Shown here: one piece after another, positions 36,532 through 49,829 of the stretch
Numbering within the stretch: position 1 is the first letter of the stretch
How the letters are laid out: each line of letters begins with the position of its first letter
DNA from: Dioscorea cayenensis subsp. rotundata
Taxonomy: Eukaryota > Streptophyta > Magnoliopsida > Dioscoreales > Dioscoreaceae
Assembly: GCF_009730915.1 (NCBI RefSeq)
Contig: NC_052481.1
Location: 20,124,461-20,188,460, forward strand
DNA length: 64,000 nucleotides
Direction of reading: 5' to 3'
The notes under the pieces: model-generated
Database searches by the model: none
Told to the model about the DNA's origin: nothing
Seen by the model: the letters and a program-made list of their open reading frames with translations, nothing else
Program-made: the position numbers and the translations under genes

Positions 36532-39500
36532 ATGGGCGAAGAGGTGGCGGTGAGAGAACCCATGGACGCCACTCCCCCCGCCGGCGAGCAGGCCATCTCC
36601 GATCATGAGCTGCCGGCGGAGAAGCCCATCCCCGGTAAGCAACTCTCTCTTCCTTCCTACCTTCCCCGACCGGAAGCTCCACCAGGCCTCACTCGCGTCC
36701 CTTCCGATGGACCCCATCCGATCGAGCGAGCCCTCTCGGATTCTTCCTCGGCGATCGATGTCTCCGCGCTTGGGAAGTACATCCGTGACCGGGGGAATAG
36801 CTTCTCGTCGGCGATTGTGAAGCGGATCTCATCTCTCCGGGAAGCTGATTCTCCGGCAGCCGTGCCACCGGAGGTGACGGAGTTTCATCTCTCTGGGTTG
36901 AAGGTGATCGTGCAGCTGAAAGAGGAGAAACAGAAGATGAACGGCGGTGATCAGCTCGATCTGAAGGGGCAGATCAGCTTCTTCTCGAGATCGAACTGCC
37001 GTGATTGCAGCGCCGTCCGATCGTTCTTCAGGGAAAGGGGCTTACCCTACGTGGAAATCAACGTCGATGTGTTCCCTGAGAGGGAGAAGGAGTTGGTCCA
37101 ACGTACGGGAAGCGCAGCCGTGCCGATGATTTTCCTCAACGAGAAGCTTCTCGGAGGTCTCGTGGCGATGAACTCGTTAAGGAACAGCGGGGAGTTCGAT
37201 CGGAGGGTGTTGAAAATGGCCGGCGAGCGGTGCCCGGAGACGGCGCCGAGGATTCCGGTGTACGGCTTGGATGATGAGGATGGAGTAGGGGGTTTGGATT
37301 CGATGGTGGGGATCGTCCGGGTGTTACGGCAGCGCGTGCCGATCAGAGACCGGATCACGAGGATGAAGATCGCGAAGAACTGTTTCTCCGGCGGCGAGAT
37401 GGTGGAGGCCATCATTCACCATCTCGATTCCGGCCGGAAACGGGTATCTCTCTTCCTTCTCTATCCTCAGTTTGAATGAAATTTCCAATCTTGATGCAAT
37501 CTTGTGGTGTTTGATCTAACGGTATGGTAGCCTCGTTAGTATAAAAAAAAGTTTTGGTTCGTTTCATTGGTTCGTTATGGGAATCCATTAAGAATTAGGG
37601 AGATATTTGAGTAAAAAAAAGACTTTTTTTTTTTCTTAATATTGATTAGTGAGAATTGAAAAAAGAGATTCCTAGAAGAGGGTGGGTCAGACTATAGGCA
37701 GTTAATGAGGGTATATATATTATGTGTGGATGTTTGGGGCCCCTAGTGGTTTTTTAGTGGGAATTTCTTTTTCTTGGCATGGCAAAGACTTTTTTTGAAT
37801 GGTTATGCGTTTTGTGGGGCAGAGTAATTGGGTGATATATCTTGCACTGATTTAGGAGAGTAGTGATTATAGAGGAAGAGGTTGATGGGGATTCATTGCT
37901 AGGATAGCATGAGGACCGGCATGAAAAGATGTACCCCGCTCTCTCTCTGTTTAATTATTTGATTTATTTATCCACGTTGTGCCACATGACCGTCATCTAG
38001 ATTTTGTCAAACTATTTCTTTAATCAACAAACATGTCACTTGCTATGTTTGATTAAGACTATATATATATATATATATTTTTTTTCTATAATATCTGTAA
38101 TTAGTAAACAAAATTTTTCAATAACAATCTTTCATAAATAAATATGCAAACCAAGAGAATTTTTGTCTATTAGTACTAAATCTTTTTCCATAGAGTATTT
38201 ATTTCGGAGTGGACATGCAAAGCTGCAATCGAACTCGATTTTATGTAAAATTAAAGTATAAATATTTATTAAGTATACTCACTTCTATCTATATTATTGA
38301 TTTTTTTAAAAAATATGGGTCTTTGTATATATATAGTATATATATATATATATAATATGCAAGAATCTAGGTATAGTTTTATTTTAAAAAGAAAATTCAG
38401 GTCTTAGAGAAGTATAAAGACAATTGCAATTTATGCAACAGTATATCACATATGTGTAATTATGAAGTTTTTACAAGGATAAGTGAAAAATAAATCCATG
38501 AAAAAGTTCATAGGTAATAAATAAATAGGGTATTATAAATTTTTTTTTGGAAACGGGAACATCACGGGGCAGCACTCGCTGTTATCTTCAGCTATCCTTG
38601 CGTTTGAGTTTTCCACGGACCTTGTGAAGGGGGGCCGGTGGAATCTAAGATAATTAAAAGTCACAAGGTATTGCTTGTATTTCATTTCGTAGGAGTTAAA
38701 GAGAAATTTAGTTCTATGCATCTGATACTTATCCATCTGCTAATATAATATAATCACAGGTCACTGTCTAACCTTTTTGTCTCCGCTTTAGAGCTCTTTT
38801 CTTTTTCCACAACGGATTAGAGTTTTTGTTTGTTTGCTTGGATGTTAGGCATTAATCTCAGAACATACTATCCAATGAATACTTTATATTGACATATACA
38901 TATATTTAATTTCATTTGGTCTAACCTTTGCCAAGTTGCACATACCCTACTAATCTTTGTCAAGAAGAAAGAGACGAATCTTGTTTCAAGTTTCAACGCC
39001 CTAGTTTTGGCTCGATCTCCTAAGATAGTTGTCTTCATGTTTTGTATTAAACAAAGGAAAAAGAGCCGTTTTCTTTTGTTTAGTTCAATGAACAAGATTA
39101 GCAAATTAAAGGGAATTTGTTGCTTACATGTTAGTCTTCTATCATTTTTCTTTCTTTTTTCTATTTTTATTTTTTATTTTGCACTATGTTTATTCTGAAT
39201 GTAGACGACTTTGTTTTCTTGCCTTTATTTAATTTTAGACATAATAAAAAGCCATAGTTAATCTATATATCTTTGAATTAGATGTCATGTTATCCTTGAT
39301 AACTAAGCATCTATCCTTGCTCTTGAGGTGCTGTTTAATCCAGTTTTATTCACATCTTTTAGTTTCTCTATTGAAAAGTCCATTGGTGCATTTGGCACAT
39401 CACTTCTTATTGTTCGTTTACTTCACCAGATGTCGGAATGGATAAGATTGGTTCGAAGCCTATTGGCTATAATATATGTTTTAGACCTGCTATTTCCCAG

Positions 39501-41430
39501 CCGTCCCTACAAAACAAGCAATACCAACTTGGGTAGTGGTGTAGTACTACTATTGACATACCTACCTAACCTGCAAGAAATTTCTCTTCAAAGTTCAAAG
39601 AACAAAACTGAAAGAAAACATAAAATAGGAATATTGCAAGCTTGGGCAGAAGGAAATAAATGCAGCATGTGCTTTCATACCTAAACATGGGGAATTGGTC
39701 AATACCAAACAATAAATTTTAGATCTAAACTAAGATAATGTTTGTGTCTACTTTGCAAAATATAAAAGTATCCTTTCATGATTAATTTTCTTATTGCCTA
39801 ACCTGTGACGTAGTAGCTAATTTGTGTACTATTTCCAACTTGCAGGCAATAGAGATTGGGAGAGAGCTTGCCAAGAAGCACTTTATTCATCATGTTTTTA
39901 GGTGAGCAGCCACTCATGCCAGCTTATTAAAGTTTTGCTATTTGAAATTCATTGTCTCTCTTGCTAATAGCGTTGTTAATTTCATTTCTCCTTGCAGGGA
40001 AAACGATTTTGAAGATGACAACCATCAATTCTACAGGTTCTTGGAGCACGACCCAATCATTCCCAAGTGCTTCAATTTCAGGGGATCAACCAATGACGAC
40101 GAGCCTAAGCCAGCTTCTTTGGTTGGTCAGAAGCTCACCAAGTTGATGTTTGCCATTCTTGAAGCTTATGCATCCAATGATAGGCATCAATTGGATTATA
40201 CCCGCATTGGTGCCAGTGAGGAGTTCAGAAGGTATCACTGCCCCAATACCTTAACAAACCTAAGAAAAACACTTGTTACTCAAACTACTGGATTAGGACA
40301 ATGCCATGTTTATGAAAATAATTGCATTTCATTCCAAACCAGTCCTATACACTAGACAAGGAACAAAGATGCATTTCAAAACCCTTGCTTTACACTTGAG
40401 TTATACTGTGATCTGTTGTTCTATTGCACTAGTTTGTACAGAACTAAAATTTTAATTTCTAAGCAGGTATGTAAACCTGGTGCAAGACCTTCAGCGAGTC
40501 GACATATTTGCTCTCACAACAGATGAAAAGATGGCCTTCTTCCTGAACCTATACAATGCAATGGTGATCCATGCCGTCATAAGGCTAGGCCCTCCGGGAC
40601 TCATTGATCGCAGAGCATTCTTCAGTGAGTTTCACTACATAATTGGTGGCTATCCTTACTCTCCATCCACCATCAAGAATGGCATTCTCAGATCAAACAG
40701 AAGACAGCCTTACTCCTTGGCCAAACCCTTTGGTACTGGAGACAAGCGCTTAGAGGTACTTACATTGTCTTCCCAAATTTCCTTTAAGCTTTTTATAGGA
40801 ATAACTAACAAGCAACCAATGGCTTGACAAATTCATGTAGTTGGCTCCTCCCAAGGTGAATCCCTTGATACATTTTGGACTATGTGATGGAACAAGGTCA
40901 AGCCCTGCAGTTAGGTTCTTCTCAGCTCAAGGTGTTGAAGCTGAACTTAGATTTGCTGCAAGAGAATATTTCCTTGGTGATGGTGTTGATGTGGACTTAG
41001 AGAAGAGAACTGTGCATCTAACCAGGATCATCAAATGGTAAGCTCCATTTCCCACAAGAACATTTTTATTTGTGGGAAATATATTGGGGAAGTGTAGTTT
41101 ATACAAATAGCATTCCCAATTATTTATGTTTGTTCTTCTTGGTAAGGGATTATTATACATAAAGCTGAAAGTATCAACCATAGAGTTAGTTTATTGAAAC
41201 ACATGAATAATTGTACTGATTCCTTTAAATTATAAAACAGGCACAGTGCTGATTTTGGACAAGAAAAAGACATATTAAAGTGGATCCTGAACTACTTGGA
41301 TGCAAACAAAGCAGGACTACTGACTCACCTTTTGAATGATGGTGGCCCTGTGAATATTGTTTACAAAAATTTTGATTGGTCCTTGAACTCCTCCTCACAC
41401 TCCTCCCACACCACCAAAGTTCTCCCTTGA
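36532..41430 (+). CDS. Glutaredoxin-DEP-DUF547 triple-domain protein
   Basis: Six exons (36532-37443, 39846-39901, 39998-40231, 40467-40755, 40841-41037, 41241-41430) join to 625 aa in a clean frame. After a Pro/Ser-rich N-terminus, a glutaredoxin-like fold (residues ~145-225) carries the CxxC pair C156-R-D-C159 and a TGSAAVP cis-proline loop (192-198). A DEP domain follows (~256-345: RDRITRMKIAKNCFSGGEMV ... GRELAKKHFIHHVF). The C-terminus is a DUF547 domain (~410-570: FALTTDEKMAFFLNLYNAMV, HYIIGGYPYSPSTIKNGIL, GLCDGTRSSPAVRFFS). The same domain order occurs in Arabidopsis At4g08550-type proteins, whose function is not settled. DEP domains often bind membranes or G-protein partners; a redox-signalling adaptor is only a guess. 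Intron 1 is 2.4 kb. A G-box and a TATA box lie upstream. Confidence 0.92.
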
Positions 41431-43480
41431 AAAGTGAAAGATGGAGTGGATTGCAGAGCTGAATGTTTCTTGTGCCTGTCTTAATTAACTTAATGGCAAG
41501 AGCACCAGGAGATAGAAACAAGGAAGCTTTGTGGAGTTATATATAGTATACTACTCTTTAGCCTTGATTTGGTGTTGTTGTGTATATATAATATTAAAAG
41601 AGAAATTAGGTTTGGGGTGCTTGATTTATTGGTGTTCATATGCTGATTTTTCTTGTTATGATTTATGAGATAAAGAAAAACAATGCTGAGTGATTAAAGA
41701 GAGATTGAACATGAGAGTGCTGGCTGGTTGGTTGGTTTTTCTGGCATTTCCTCTACTTTGATCATTGTTGTTGTTTTTGTATTTAATTTTATGTGTTGGT
41801 TGTTAAATCTAAATTTATGTAAAAGCATTTGAGCTTTTGTCAGGCTGTTCTTAGAAATAGCCCTAAAAATATACTCTGGTATTTTTGGTCCATTTGGAGA
41901 GAACTTCATTTTTTTTTAATTCAGGAATTGGGCCATTTGATAATAATAGCTTTTATATTTTATAAAAACAAAAAGTTTTTTTATATTATTTAGATATATA
42001 TAAATATTGAGGTTGTGGAAAAATATATATATATATATATATATAAACATGATTTACATGGTGCACAGAAAAATATACATTTTTTATGATAAGTATATAT
42101 ATATATGCTTCCCTATTATGAATAAATGAGCAACTTCAGATCCAATAAACATAGATGTTGTGAAATATATGCAAGCAGCACATTGGTCTAGATAGAAATT
42201 GGGCCATTTGATAATAATAGCTTGATTTATGGAGATCTTGTCTCTCCATGAAAGAACAGCATCTTTGCTTGCTGCAACGCAAGGACACCCCAGCATGTGT
42301 TTCTCATTTGCAATGTTTTGCAACTCCCAATAACACAATAATATGTATTATTATTTAGTTCTCACATGCTATCAACTACATTTTACTCACATGATCGTTG
42401 TCATAAAATCTATCTGGAATATTATATATATATATATATATGACCTCTTCCATTTGTTTTTGCCGAAATGAACGATTAGATTGCTGCATAAATTTTGATG
42501 GGACAAGTGGGGGGTGAGACCCCGATTATACATGAACACTGGGATCATCAGCACATAATCATTACTTACACTCTTAAATATGTGTCATCGCCTGAAAAAT
42601 TTTAACAGAAACTCAAATACCTATAGAACACTTTGTTATATCACCTCTTCCTTTGCAACATGAGATCATGAGGCTACATGCTTCCCACTTTTGCAGCTCA
42701 GTTTGTTCACACCCAAGTCCCAACCAATAAAAAAAAAAAGGAAGCCCCCTCCACATACTTTCACAGTTTCACATTTCATAATTCACCCTATTACCTAATA
42801 ATACCAAATTATCAAAGATGCCATATTTTACTAGTCAGCTTCTCTTTTATTTTATTTTTAAAAATTTATTGCAAAATATCTAAATATTAAAAAGAAAAAC
42901 TGTGTATCTTCATATCAAACGACCCCACTTTGCTTGTTTATTTGACCCCAAGTAGAAAAAATAACACTTCCCACTTCTTTCAATTTAATTAAACAACTTC
43001 AATATTTTTAAACTAAAATGAAAGGGAAATTATTAACATATATAATGTCAATTCCTTTCTGTTCTCCCAACCATCCAAATCCTGATAAAGATGTCTTGAA
43101 GCTCCCCATACTTTTGGTGTCTTTTCATTTATAAAATAAACACATTAACTGTAATTTTTATCATCATTTTCAATCACTTTAGGGACTTCCAAACCCTTCT
43201 TCACTTCTTGATACTTTTCAAGAAATGAATGGCCCTTACCATCTCTATAGTCCTACCCAGGTAAAATCTCAACCTTTTTTTTTTCCACATTCTTGAAATT
43301 TCAAACAAATAACACCAGTAAATAAAAACCCACAATTGAAACAACCAACCTAAACCCTTCCTAAACCCACACCCACACACACTTTAACTTTTACTTCTAC
43401 AACACAACGTTGAAGAAAACCATCCCTCATCAGCTCTAAAATCTCCGTTTCTAAAATCACAAAAATCTAAAAAAAAAAAC
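41431..43480. other. Convergent spacer, Grx-DEP-DUF547 to LRR pseudokinase
   Basis: Holds both 3' UTRs plus AT-rich DNA with (TA)n tracts at about 42025-42045 and 42424-42441. The phrase AATTGGGCCATTTGATAATAATAGC occurs twice (about 41925 and 42197), a short direct repeat of about 270 bp spacing. No gene is supported. Confidence 0.5.
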
Positions 43481-46400
43481 TCAATCTCTCTCAGAGTGAT
43501 CAGACCCAAGTTCTCTGGGCAAGCTCTGCACCGTATCCGACCACCTGGCCGGAGAATGATCACTACTATTAGACGAAACCAACGCCTCCGCCCTCGCCTC
43601 CCTTATCATCTTCAACACCTCCTTCGCCCCCGGCCTCCTTTCCGGCGCCACACTAACACAGGCCATTGCCACATTCACCAATGCCCCAAGCTTTTCCTCC
43701 GACCCCTCATTCCCCGACACCGCCACCGTCTCATCACCGGACTCCATCTCCTCCTCCCTCACTGACCTCACCCACCTTGCTATATCAGCACCATGCTGCT
43801 CCACAAGATCTTGAAATGGTGTTTTTCCGGTGAGCAACTCCAAAAGGAGAACTCCAAAGCTGAACATATCAGAGAGATGAGTGAAATTTTTAGCACTAGT
43901 GGAATTGTGTCGACATTCGGGAGCTCGATAGAAGAGGGATGAGGAGGGGAGGGGGTCATCGGAGATGGGAGGATGAAGGTTGGGGATCAAGGAGTAGTCA
44001 GTGAGGCAGGATTCGAAGTCAGGGCCGAGGAGGACATTGGAGGATTTGAGGTTGCCATGGAGCATTGGAGGGGATGAGGTGTGGAGGTATAGAAGCCCAG
44101 TGGCTACATCCTCAGCTATTTTCAAACATGAGGTCCAATGGAGAGGTTTTCCCGCTCCCAGTTGCTCTTGAACCTGTTCAACATCATGAGAAGGTGTCAA
44201 TTGATACATGCTGTTTAAAACATCATGTTGCATATACATTTACTCATGGTTATGTATTTGGATTGACTTGTTCTTAAGACAGTTTTGGGTATTGGACATG
44301 CTTACAGTAACCAGAGAGCAGTTATGAAAAAAATTTAAAAAACTACTTGTATTACAACAGTAAATCATACAAACCTTATATTATATTCGACTAGTATAAT
44401 TATATGGTAAATGAACATCCTTATGTTCATCTAATATATATATATATATATATATAATTGACAAATGTGAAGGAAAGTGATTTACTTCTCCCCTGGGACT
44501 GGGAGTGGTTTAATCTAATTTGCATGAGTGTGCTTATTTTTAATAGTTGAACTTTTAGTTTGCTTAACATGCCATTGTAAATTCTGATGAAACAATATCC
44601 TACATGTGTATGACTTTGTTTTTGTTTTCTACATGGATTGTCATGGCACTAAAGTGTAATTTACATAAACACACATAAAAAAAAAAATGGAAATTCCAAG
44701 ATACCATTGATAAAATTAAAATGATAAAAATTAATGATAAACTGAAGCTAAGTTATAATGTTTATTAAAATTTCTCAAAAAAATGTCTATAAAATAATTT
44801 AAATCAAAAGATACTACTAATTTGTATACTGTAACTAATCAAAGTCAAAGCTTTTATTCTAAGTATTTATGACAGACTTGTGATGCAAATGCCAGTTAGA
44901 CAAAAATAAAATAAAATAAAACAAATATGAGATTTAGATCAAATAGTAACAAAACAATAAAGCACTGCAAGTGCATGTGTATATATATGAGTAAATGAGT
45001 GCAACAAAGTATACATTGATGAAGGTTGTTTGGATTTGAGGAAATGAACACAGTGGGCCTCTCATTCCTTGTTCTCTCTTGAAGACAATATGAAATGGTA
45101 AAAGAAAACACTGCAGGGAGAGAAAGCACAGAAAACAGTGTGGGAACATAAAAGAATGAGCCAAAATCCCTTTTTTTTAACTTTTCAATCTAATAAATAA
45201 TTACAAATAATTCCAGAAAACTTTCACAAAAAAATATAAAATGATTATAAAATTTTAAAAGAACAATTCAAAAACTGATCTTTTAAAAAAATATATATAT
45301 TTTATTTACAGGGAGGAGGCACGTGAGCTCCTACATAACATCCAGACCAATAATTAGAATAATAATTTTAAAAATTTCCCCCCAAACCTCCCACATCATT
45401 CTTTCAGATTCTCTACTAAACAGTAAACACTTCCAACAATTTATTAATTTTTCAAAAACAATCATTTTACTAATAACTAGATTAATAGAAGAAGAATTTA
45501 ACAGAAAATTTAAATAATAATATAAACATAAAATTTGAGTCAAAGAGAGGGTCAAAATCGCAAACTGACACGGTGTCCACATCACGAGGCAAACACATAC
45601 ACAGTAACACAGATGTCCGTACACCGCAGCAACACGAATCACGAGGCAATAAATTCAAATACACCGCGGGAACAGTTTAAACAACTAAAAAGAGCAGTAA
45701 AGACAAAGAAAGGCGAAGGGACAACGTACCGTGAATGAGAGAGAAAAGACTACCATTGGGGAAGTAATCGTAGACCAGCAAGCGCTCTTCTTTGGCTTGG
45801 AAGTAGGCTCGGAGTGGAACCAGGTTCGGGTGTCGGACCCGACCAACTTCCTCGATCCGCGCCCGAAACTCATCCGAACCCTGGGAATCCGGAATCTTTG
45901 AGACGTTTCACAGTGACGATGAAACCCGTTTCCATAACGGCCTTATAAGTACTTCCAGTCGTACCCCTTCCAAGCGTTTCCGCTGAAGCTCTCAAGAGAT
46001 CTTCTAAACTATACATTTCCTCCCCGTTTCCCCCGCAAAAAACGAGTTTCCCTAACCCTTCCGATTCCCATGCGAATCCCCGTTTCCCTACCTCACCTCG
46101 TTTCCCCGGTTCCCCACTTGGTCCACCTTCGTCTCCTCCTCCTCCTCCTCCGGCGACGACGATCTCCGGCGCCGCCGATGTCGATGTGGATTTCGACCTT
46201 GCTCTTCTGGCCTGATTATTGTTGTTGCTCTTGAGAATCCTTCGGAGTAGTATGATTAGGAGAACGGCGAGAAGTAGCGCTCCGGCTGTGGATCCGGCGA
46301 TGATTCCGATGAGCTTTTTCTTGTTGTTCTTCTTCCTCTTGTTCGTTGATGGAGAGAGAGGAGAAGAGGCGATGAACGGGATCTCGGATGGTGAGGCGAG

Positions 46401-47108
46401 TGGGGTTTGAGAGCAAGCGAGCTTGATTGCAGCGCCGCAGAGGCTAGGGTTGTTGGAGAAGGAGGAGAGATTGAATCTGGAGAGGGACCGAGTGGTTGGA
46501 ATCTCACCGTAAAGGGCATTGCCGGAGACGTTGAAGAACCGGAGGTTGGATTGGTTGAAAGGCGGGATCGTTCCGGAGAGACGATTGTTCTGGAGAAGCA
46601 TCACGTATAAACGAGGGATGGTAGTGAGAGACGGAGGGATATCACCGGAGAAGAGGTTATCGGAGAGAACAATGACCTTGAGGCGGTGAAGCTCAGCGAT
46701 CTTCGATGGGATGTGGCCGGAGAAGCGATTGAAGTTGAGATACAGAGATTTGAGGTTGGAGAGATGGGATAGATCAGGGATTAGGCCGGTGAAGGAGTTG
46801 GATTTGAGGCTGAGAACGCGGAGCTCGGCGAGAGGGGTTAGGGCATCAATGGGGATAACTCCGGTGAGATTCAAGAACTCGAGGACGAGCTTGGTGACCC
46901 TGCCGTCGTTGGAACACTCTTTGACGCCGAGCCATGGAGATGAAGGGGAGCAGAGGTCGGTAATGGTGGCACGCCGCCATGGCAAGGAGTTGTGAGGATC
47001 GACAGCGAGCTTGAAGGCGAGTAAAGCATCAGCATCGGTGGATTGGGTGAGATGGGGGAAGAGAAAGAGGGGAAGGAGGAGGAGCAATGGCGGTGAGAAT
47101 GCCGCCAT
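43481..47108 (-). CDS. LRR receptor-like pseudokinase (At1g60630/At1g10850 type), two one-base frame breaks
   Basis: Two exons: 47108-45730 and 44173-43481. The protein has a signal peptide ([16 protein letters not shown], ~8-23), an LRRNT region with [14 protein letters not shown], about five LRRs (residues ~72-205), a TM helix (~266-288) and a kinase-like domain from ~372. The glycine loop [11 protein letters not shown] and lysine VTVKRLK are kept. HRD is replaced by HGN ([12 protein letters not shown]) and DFG by DYS (LTDYSL), so it is a pseudokinase, as in its Arabidopsis relatives annotated 'inactive'. The text is not open as given. GGGTTCGGATGAG at 45872-45884 has one base too many (stop immediately). 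GGGAAAACC near 44145-44152 has another, because [10 protein letters not shown] reads in one frame and [13 protein letters not shown] in the next. Removing one base at each gives 689 aa and consistent phases. An assembly error is as likely as decay. Confidence 0.85.
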
Positions 47109-47164
47109 TGATGAGAGCTTGGAAGCTCTGAAGGTTTATCTCTATTGGTAATTATAATAAAGAA

Positions 47165-47220
47165 AACTATTTTATTTTTATTTTATTTTATTTTATTTTA
47201 TTTATTTATTTATTTAATTA
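47165..47220. repeat. (TTTTA)n/(TTTA)n tract in the pseudokinase leader region
   Basis: Runs of TTTTA then TTTA units lie about 55-115 bp before the pseudokinase ATG (minus strand). They probably sit in its leader or proximal promoter. Confidence 0.8.
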
Positions 47221-48218
47221 TTTAATTTAAACTCGGGAAAAGAGTGAATGAGGGATTTAAAAGAAGGGGGGGGAGTTAATGTGGGAAGGTATTGTGAGTG
47301 AGGGAGTGAATGTGAAATGGAGGGGCTTTATTTATGAGAGCACATGCAATGGAGCGGGTGAAAAGAAAAAGGATTTTTTTTCTTTTTTCTTTTTTTTTTT
47401 CCTTTTTTTTGTTTTAATATAGGTAAAATATTTTGGATGTAATGATATGTTGGACTATATAACTGTATTTTCTTATACGCGTAGGATAAATGTAACTCTA
47501 GATTCTTGAAAGATCAAATTTAAGGAGTAACTATTGATGATTAAAAGAAGTTTTGATTTTGTGAGACTCTTGATTTTTGCTGCTGAAAAACCAAACAACC
47601 TGTAAAACAATCATTTTAATTCACTCATTTGATCGCTTTTGATTTTGTTTCATTTTGTTAGCTCTTAGGTGGTGTTTGGTTTAAAGTAATTGTAGATACT
47701 GTAGATTTTCAGTCAATGTAATTGAAAATACATAAATTTTAAATATAATGTAGTTAAATCTGATGTTTGATTAGATGTAATTGAAGATATTGTATTATAA
47801 GATTTTGTATTTAGTCTGAATACTTTGTAAATTCGAGATTAAAATCTTTTACATGCCAAATATTCTCTAATGTCATTTTAATGATTTTAAATACTGTATT
47901 AATTAGTCATATATACTAATATCTATCATTTTAATTATTAATTTTATTATTAAATTAGTTTTAGTTATTATATTTATTATTATATTTTATAATTTTTTTA
48001 CATAACAAAAATATCCATAAATTTTTTATAATACTTGTTTTCTTCATATATATATATATATATATATATATAGGTCATAAATTATGCATGTGAAAAAGCT
48101 TAAAAATAAAGAATTTGGTTTTACGGCTGCTTTGGTGGTAAAACCAAATCTCTTATTAGATGTAATCTGAGTTTCTTAGATTTTTTAAAATCTTGAATCT
48201 CGTTCAATCCATGAGACC
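47221..48218. other. Intergenic spacer with hAT-like terminal motif
   Basis: GGTGGTGTTTGGTTTAAAGTA near 47669 resembles the end of hAT-type MITEs, but no matching inverted end was found. (TA)n lies at 48045-48072. The palindrome TTTGGTTTTAC/GTAAAACCAAA spans 48116-48148. Confidence 0.4.
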
Positions 48219-48290
48219 ACCCGTGCAATGCTGTAGCTAACACGTTAAGCATCCCGCCTGGGGAGTACATTTGCAAGAATGAAACTCAAA
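48219..48290 (+). pseudogene. Nuclear plastid DNA insert (NUPT): fragment of chloroplast 16S rRNA
   Basis: CCCGTGCAATGCTGTAGCTA ... AAGCATCCCGCCTGGGGAGT ... CAAGAATGAAACTCAAA matches the conserved 16S rRNA segment that precedes the universal AAGGAATTGACGGG motif. It is closest to the plastid version (AACGCGTTAAG, GAATGAAACTC). About five differences are seen over ~60 bp. Several turn CpG into CpA or TpG (AACGCG to AACACG, TACGTTCG to TACATTTG), as expected for methylated nuclear DNA. Sequence on either side is unrelated AT-rich DNA. Confidence 0.85.
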
Positions 48291-48646
48291 TCAAACATTG
48301 GATTTCTAAAAATCCAATAACTCAAGTCATATAAAGGTCTAGTCCTTTTTTCTATTTTGTTTTTCTCATCTCAATTAGCTTTGTATTACTGTTTTGTCAT
48401 TATCATCTTGTAATCCTTTTGATTTTATCATTGTGGTTTATCCTATTTTTTTCCCAATATAAATAAATATATATATAGAGGTAAACTGTTTTGATGGAAA
48501 TTATTTGTTTATATTGTGAAGATTATATTAAAAAAATGAGGAAACCTAGGAGCGTTTTCACTTATGTGATGTCATTTGATGTAAGACAAATGTTTCATTA
48601 GTTAATAGTTAGATAATCATACATGTCTTGGTGGCATATTACGTTG

Positions 48647-48650
<4 letters not shown>

Positions 48651-48690
<40 letters not shown>
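48651..48690. repeat. (TA)n microsatellite
   Basis: About 20 TA units. The spacer from here to 49.8 kb is AT-rich with no recognisable gene. Confidence 0.95.
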
Positions 48691-48693
<3 letters not shown>

Positions 48694-49829
48694 AGAGAAG
48701 ATAAAAATAATCATTTATTTTTTTATTAAATAAATTGTATAAAAGTTATGTAAAATTTTCCCCAAAATAATAAATAAATACATAGTATTTTGACAGTAAT
48801 TTGTCATATTGTAGTAGGATGTTCATATTTCAGTTAAACCTAATAAAAAAATTATGATAATGAAAAAATTCAGACAAATCATATATTTGAATTTTTATTT
48901 CTCATAATTTTATATTTATATTTATATTTTTGTGCATAAATAGGTTAGACATTTTTTTCCCTAGAATATAATTAATAGAAATAAATTCCGAACAAAAATT
49001 GTTTAGTTATCACCGTATCCATACAAATATTAATATATACGCATATATTTAAATTGTGGGCATAAGCTATTTTAGGATTTTAAAAAAAATCAAATTTTTT
49101 AAACTTTGATTGAATAAAGAAATGTTAAATAAACTCTAGATTATTAGATAACAAGGAATCATACATTTTAACTTAATTAACATAAATGGAAAAAAAGAGG
49201 ATATTATAAATACATTAATGAAGTGGAAAAGAATAATGCATGAAAAACATTGTAACAAGGACAATGAAATAAATCCAAATGGTTACAAGAACTTGAAAAT
49301 TAAAATGAAGAGATTTGGTAAACTTAAGAGGCCACCAACACAGTATCCATTCATAAAACATGGCTTGTCCTCATGCAATCAAACAAATGTTTGATGTGTT
49401 GTCATATGGACCCTTTTTGTCTCTCTAATTATAAAAGTTTTGGTTGGTTCAAAGAGAAACATCCAAAATGGGAATGAAATTGAGAAATTCATATTGGTCG
49501 TTGGAATGAAGCAAATGCACTCCATCATTCCACTTTTCTTTTTTAATGATAAATTTGATTTTATCTTATAATTCTTCTTTTCATATATGCAATTTTATAT
49601 GTTAAAAAAAATTAAAAAATAAACTTAAAATTGGGCCATCTTGATTTTCTAGGCATATTCACATATCAAAATGAAATAACAGATAAGCTCGGACCCGATT
49701 AAAGAGTTAGACTCTCTCATCCAATTTTAATATTGTCTCCTGAATTGAATAATTGATTTTTAAAAATTGTTTAATGAATATCAGTGATATCTTTTTTAGA
49801 TTTTTTTTTTTACCTTATTATTATTTAAG

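Noticed and set aside
39328-39684. 118-aa open frame in intron 1 of the Grx-DEP-DUF547 gene
   Set aside because: Low-complexity, intron-like composition with no recognisable domain, in a position explained by the spliced gene.
47669-48045. Possible complete hAT MITE beginning GGTGGTGTTTGGTTT
   Set aside because: Only one end is convincing; no inverted partner or 8-bp duplication was found by eye.
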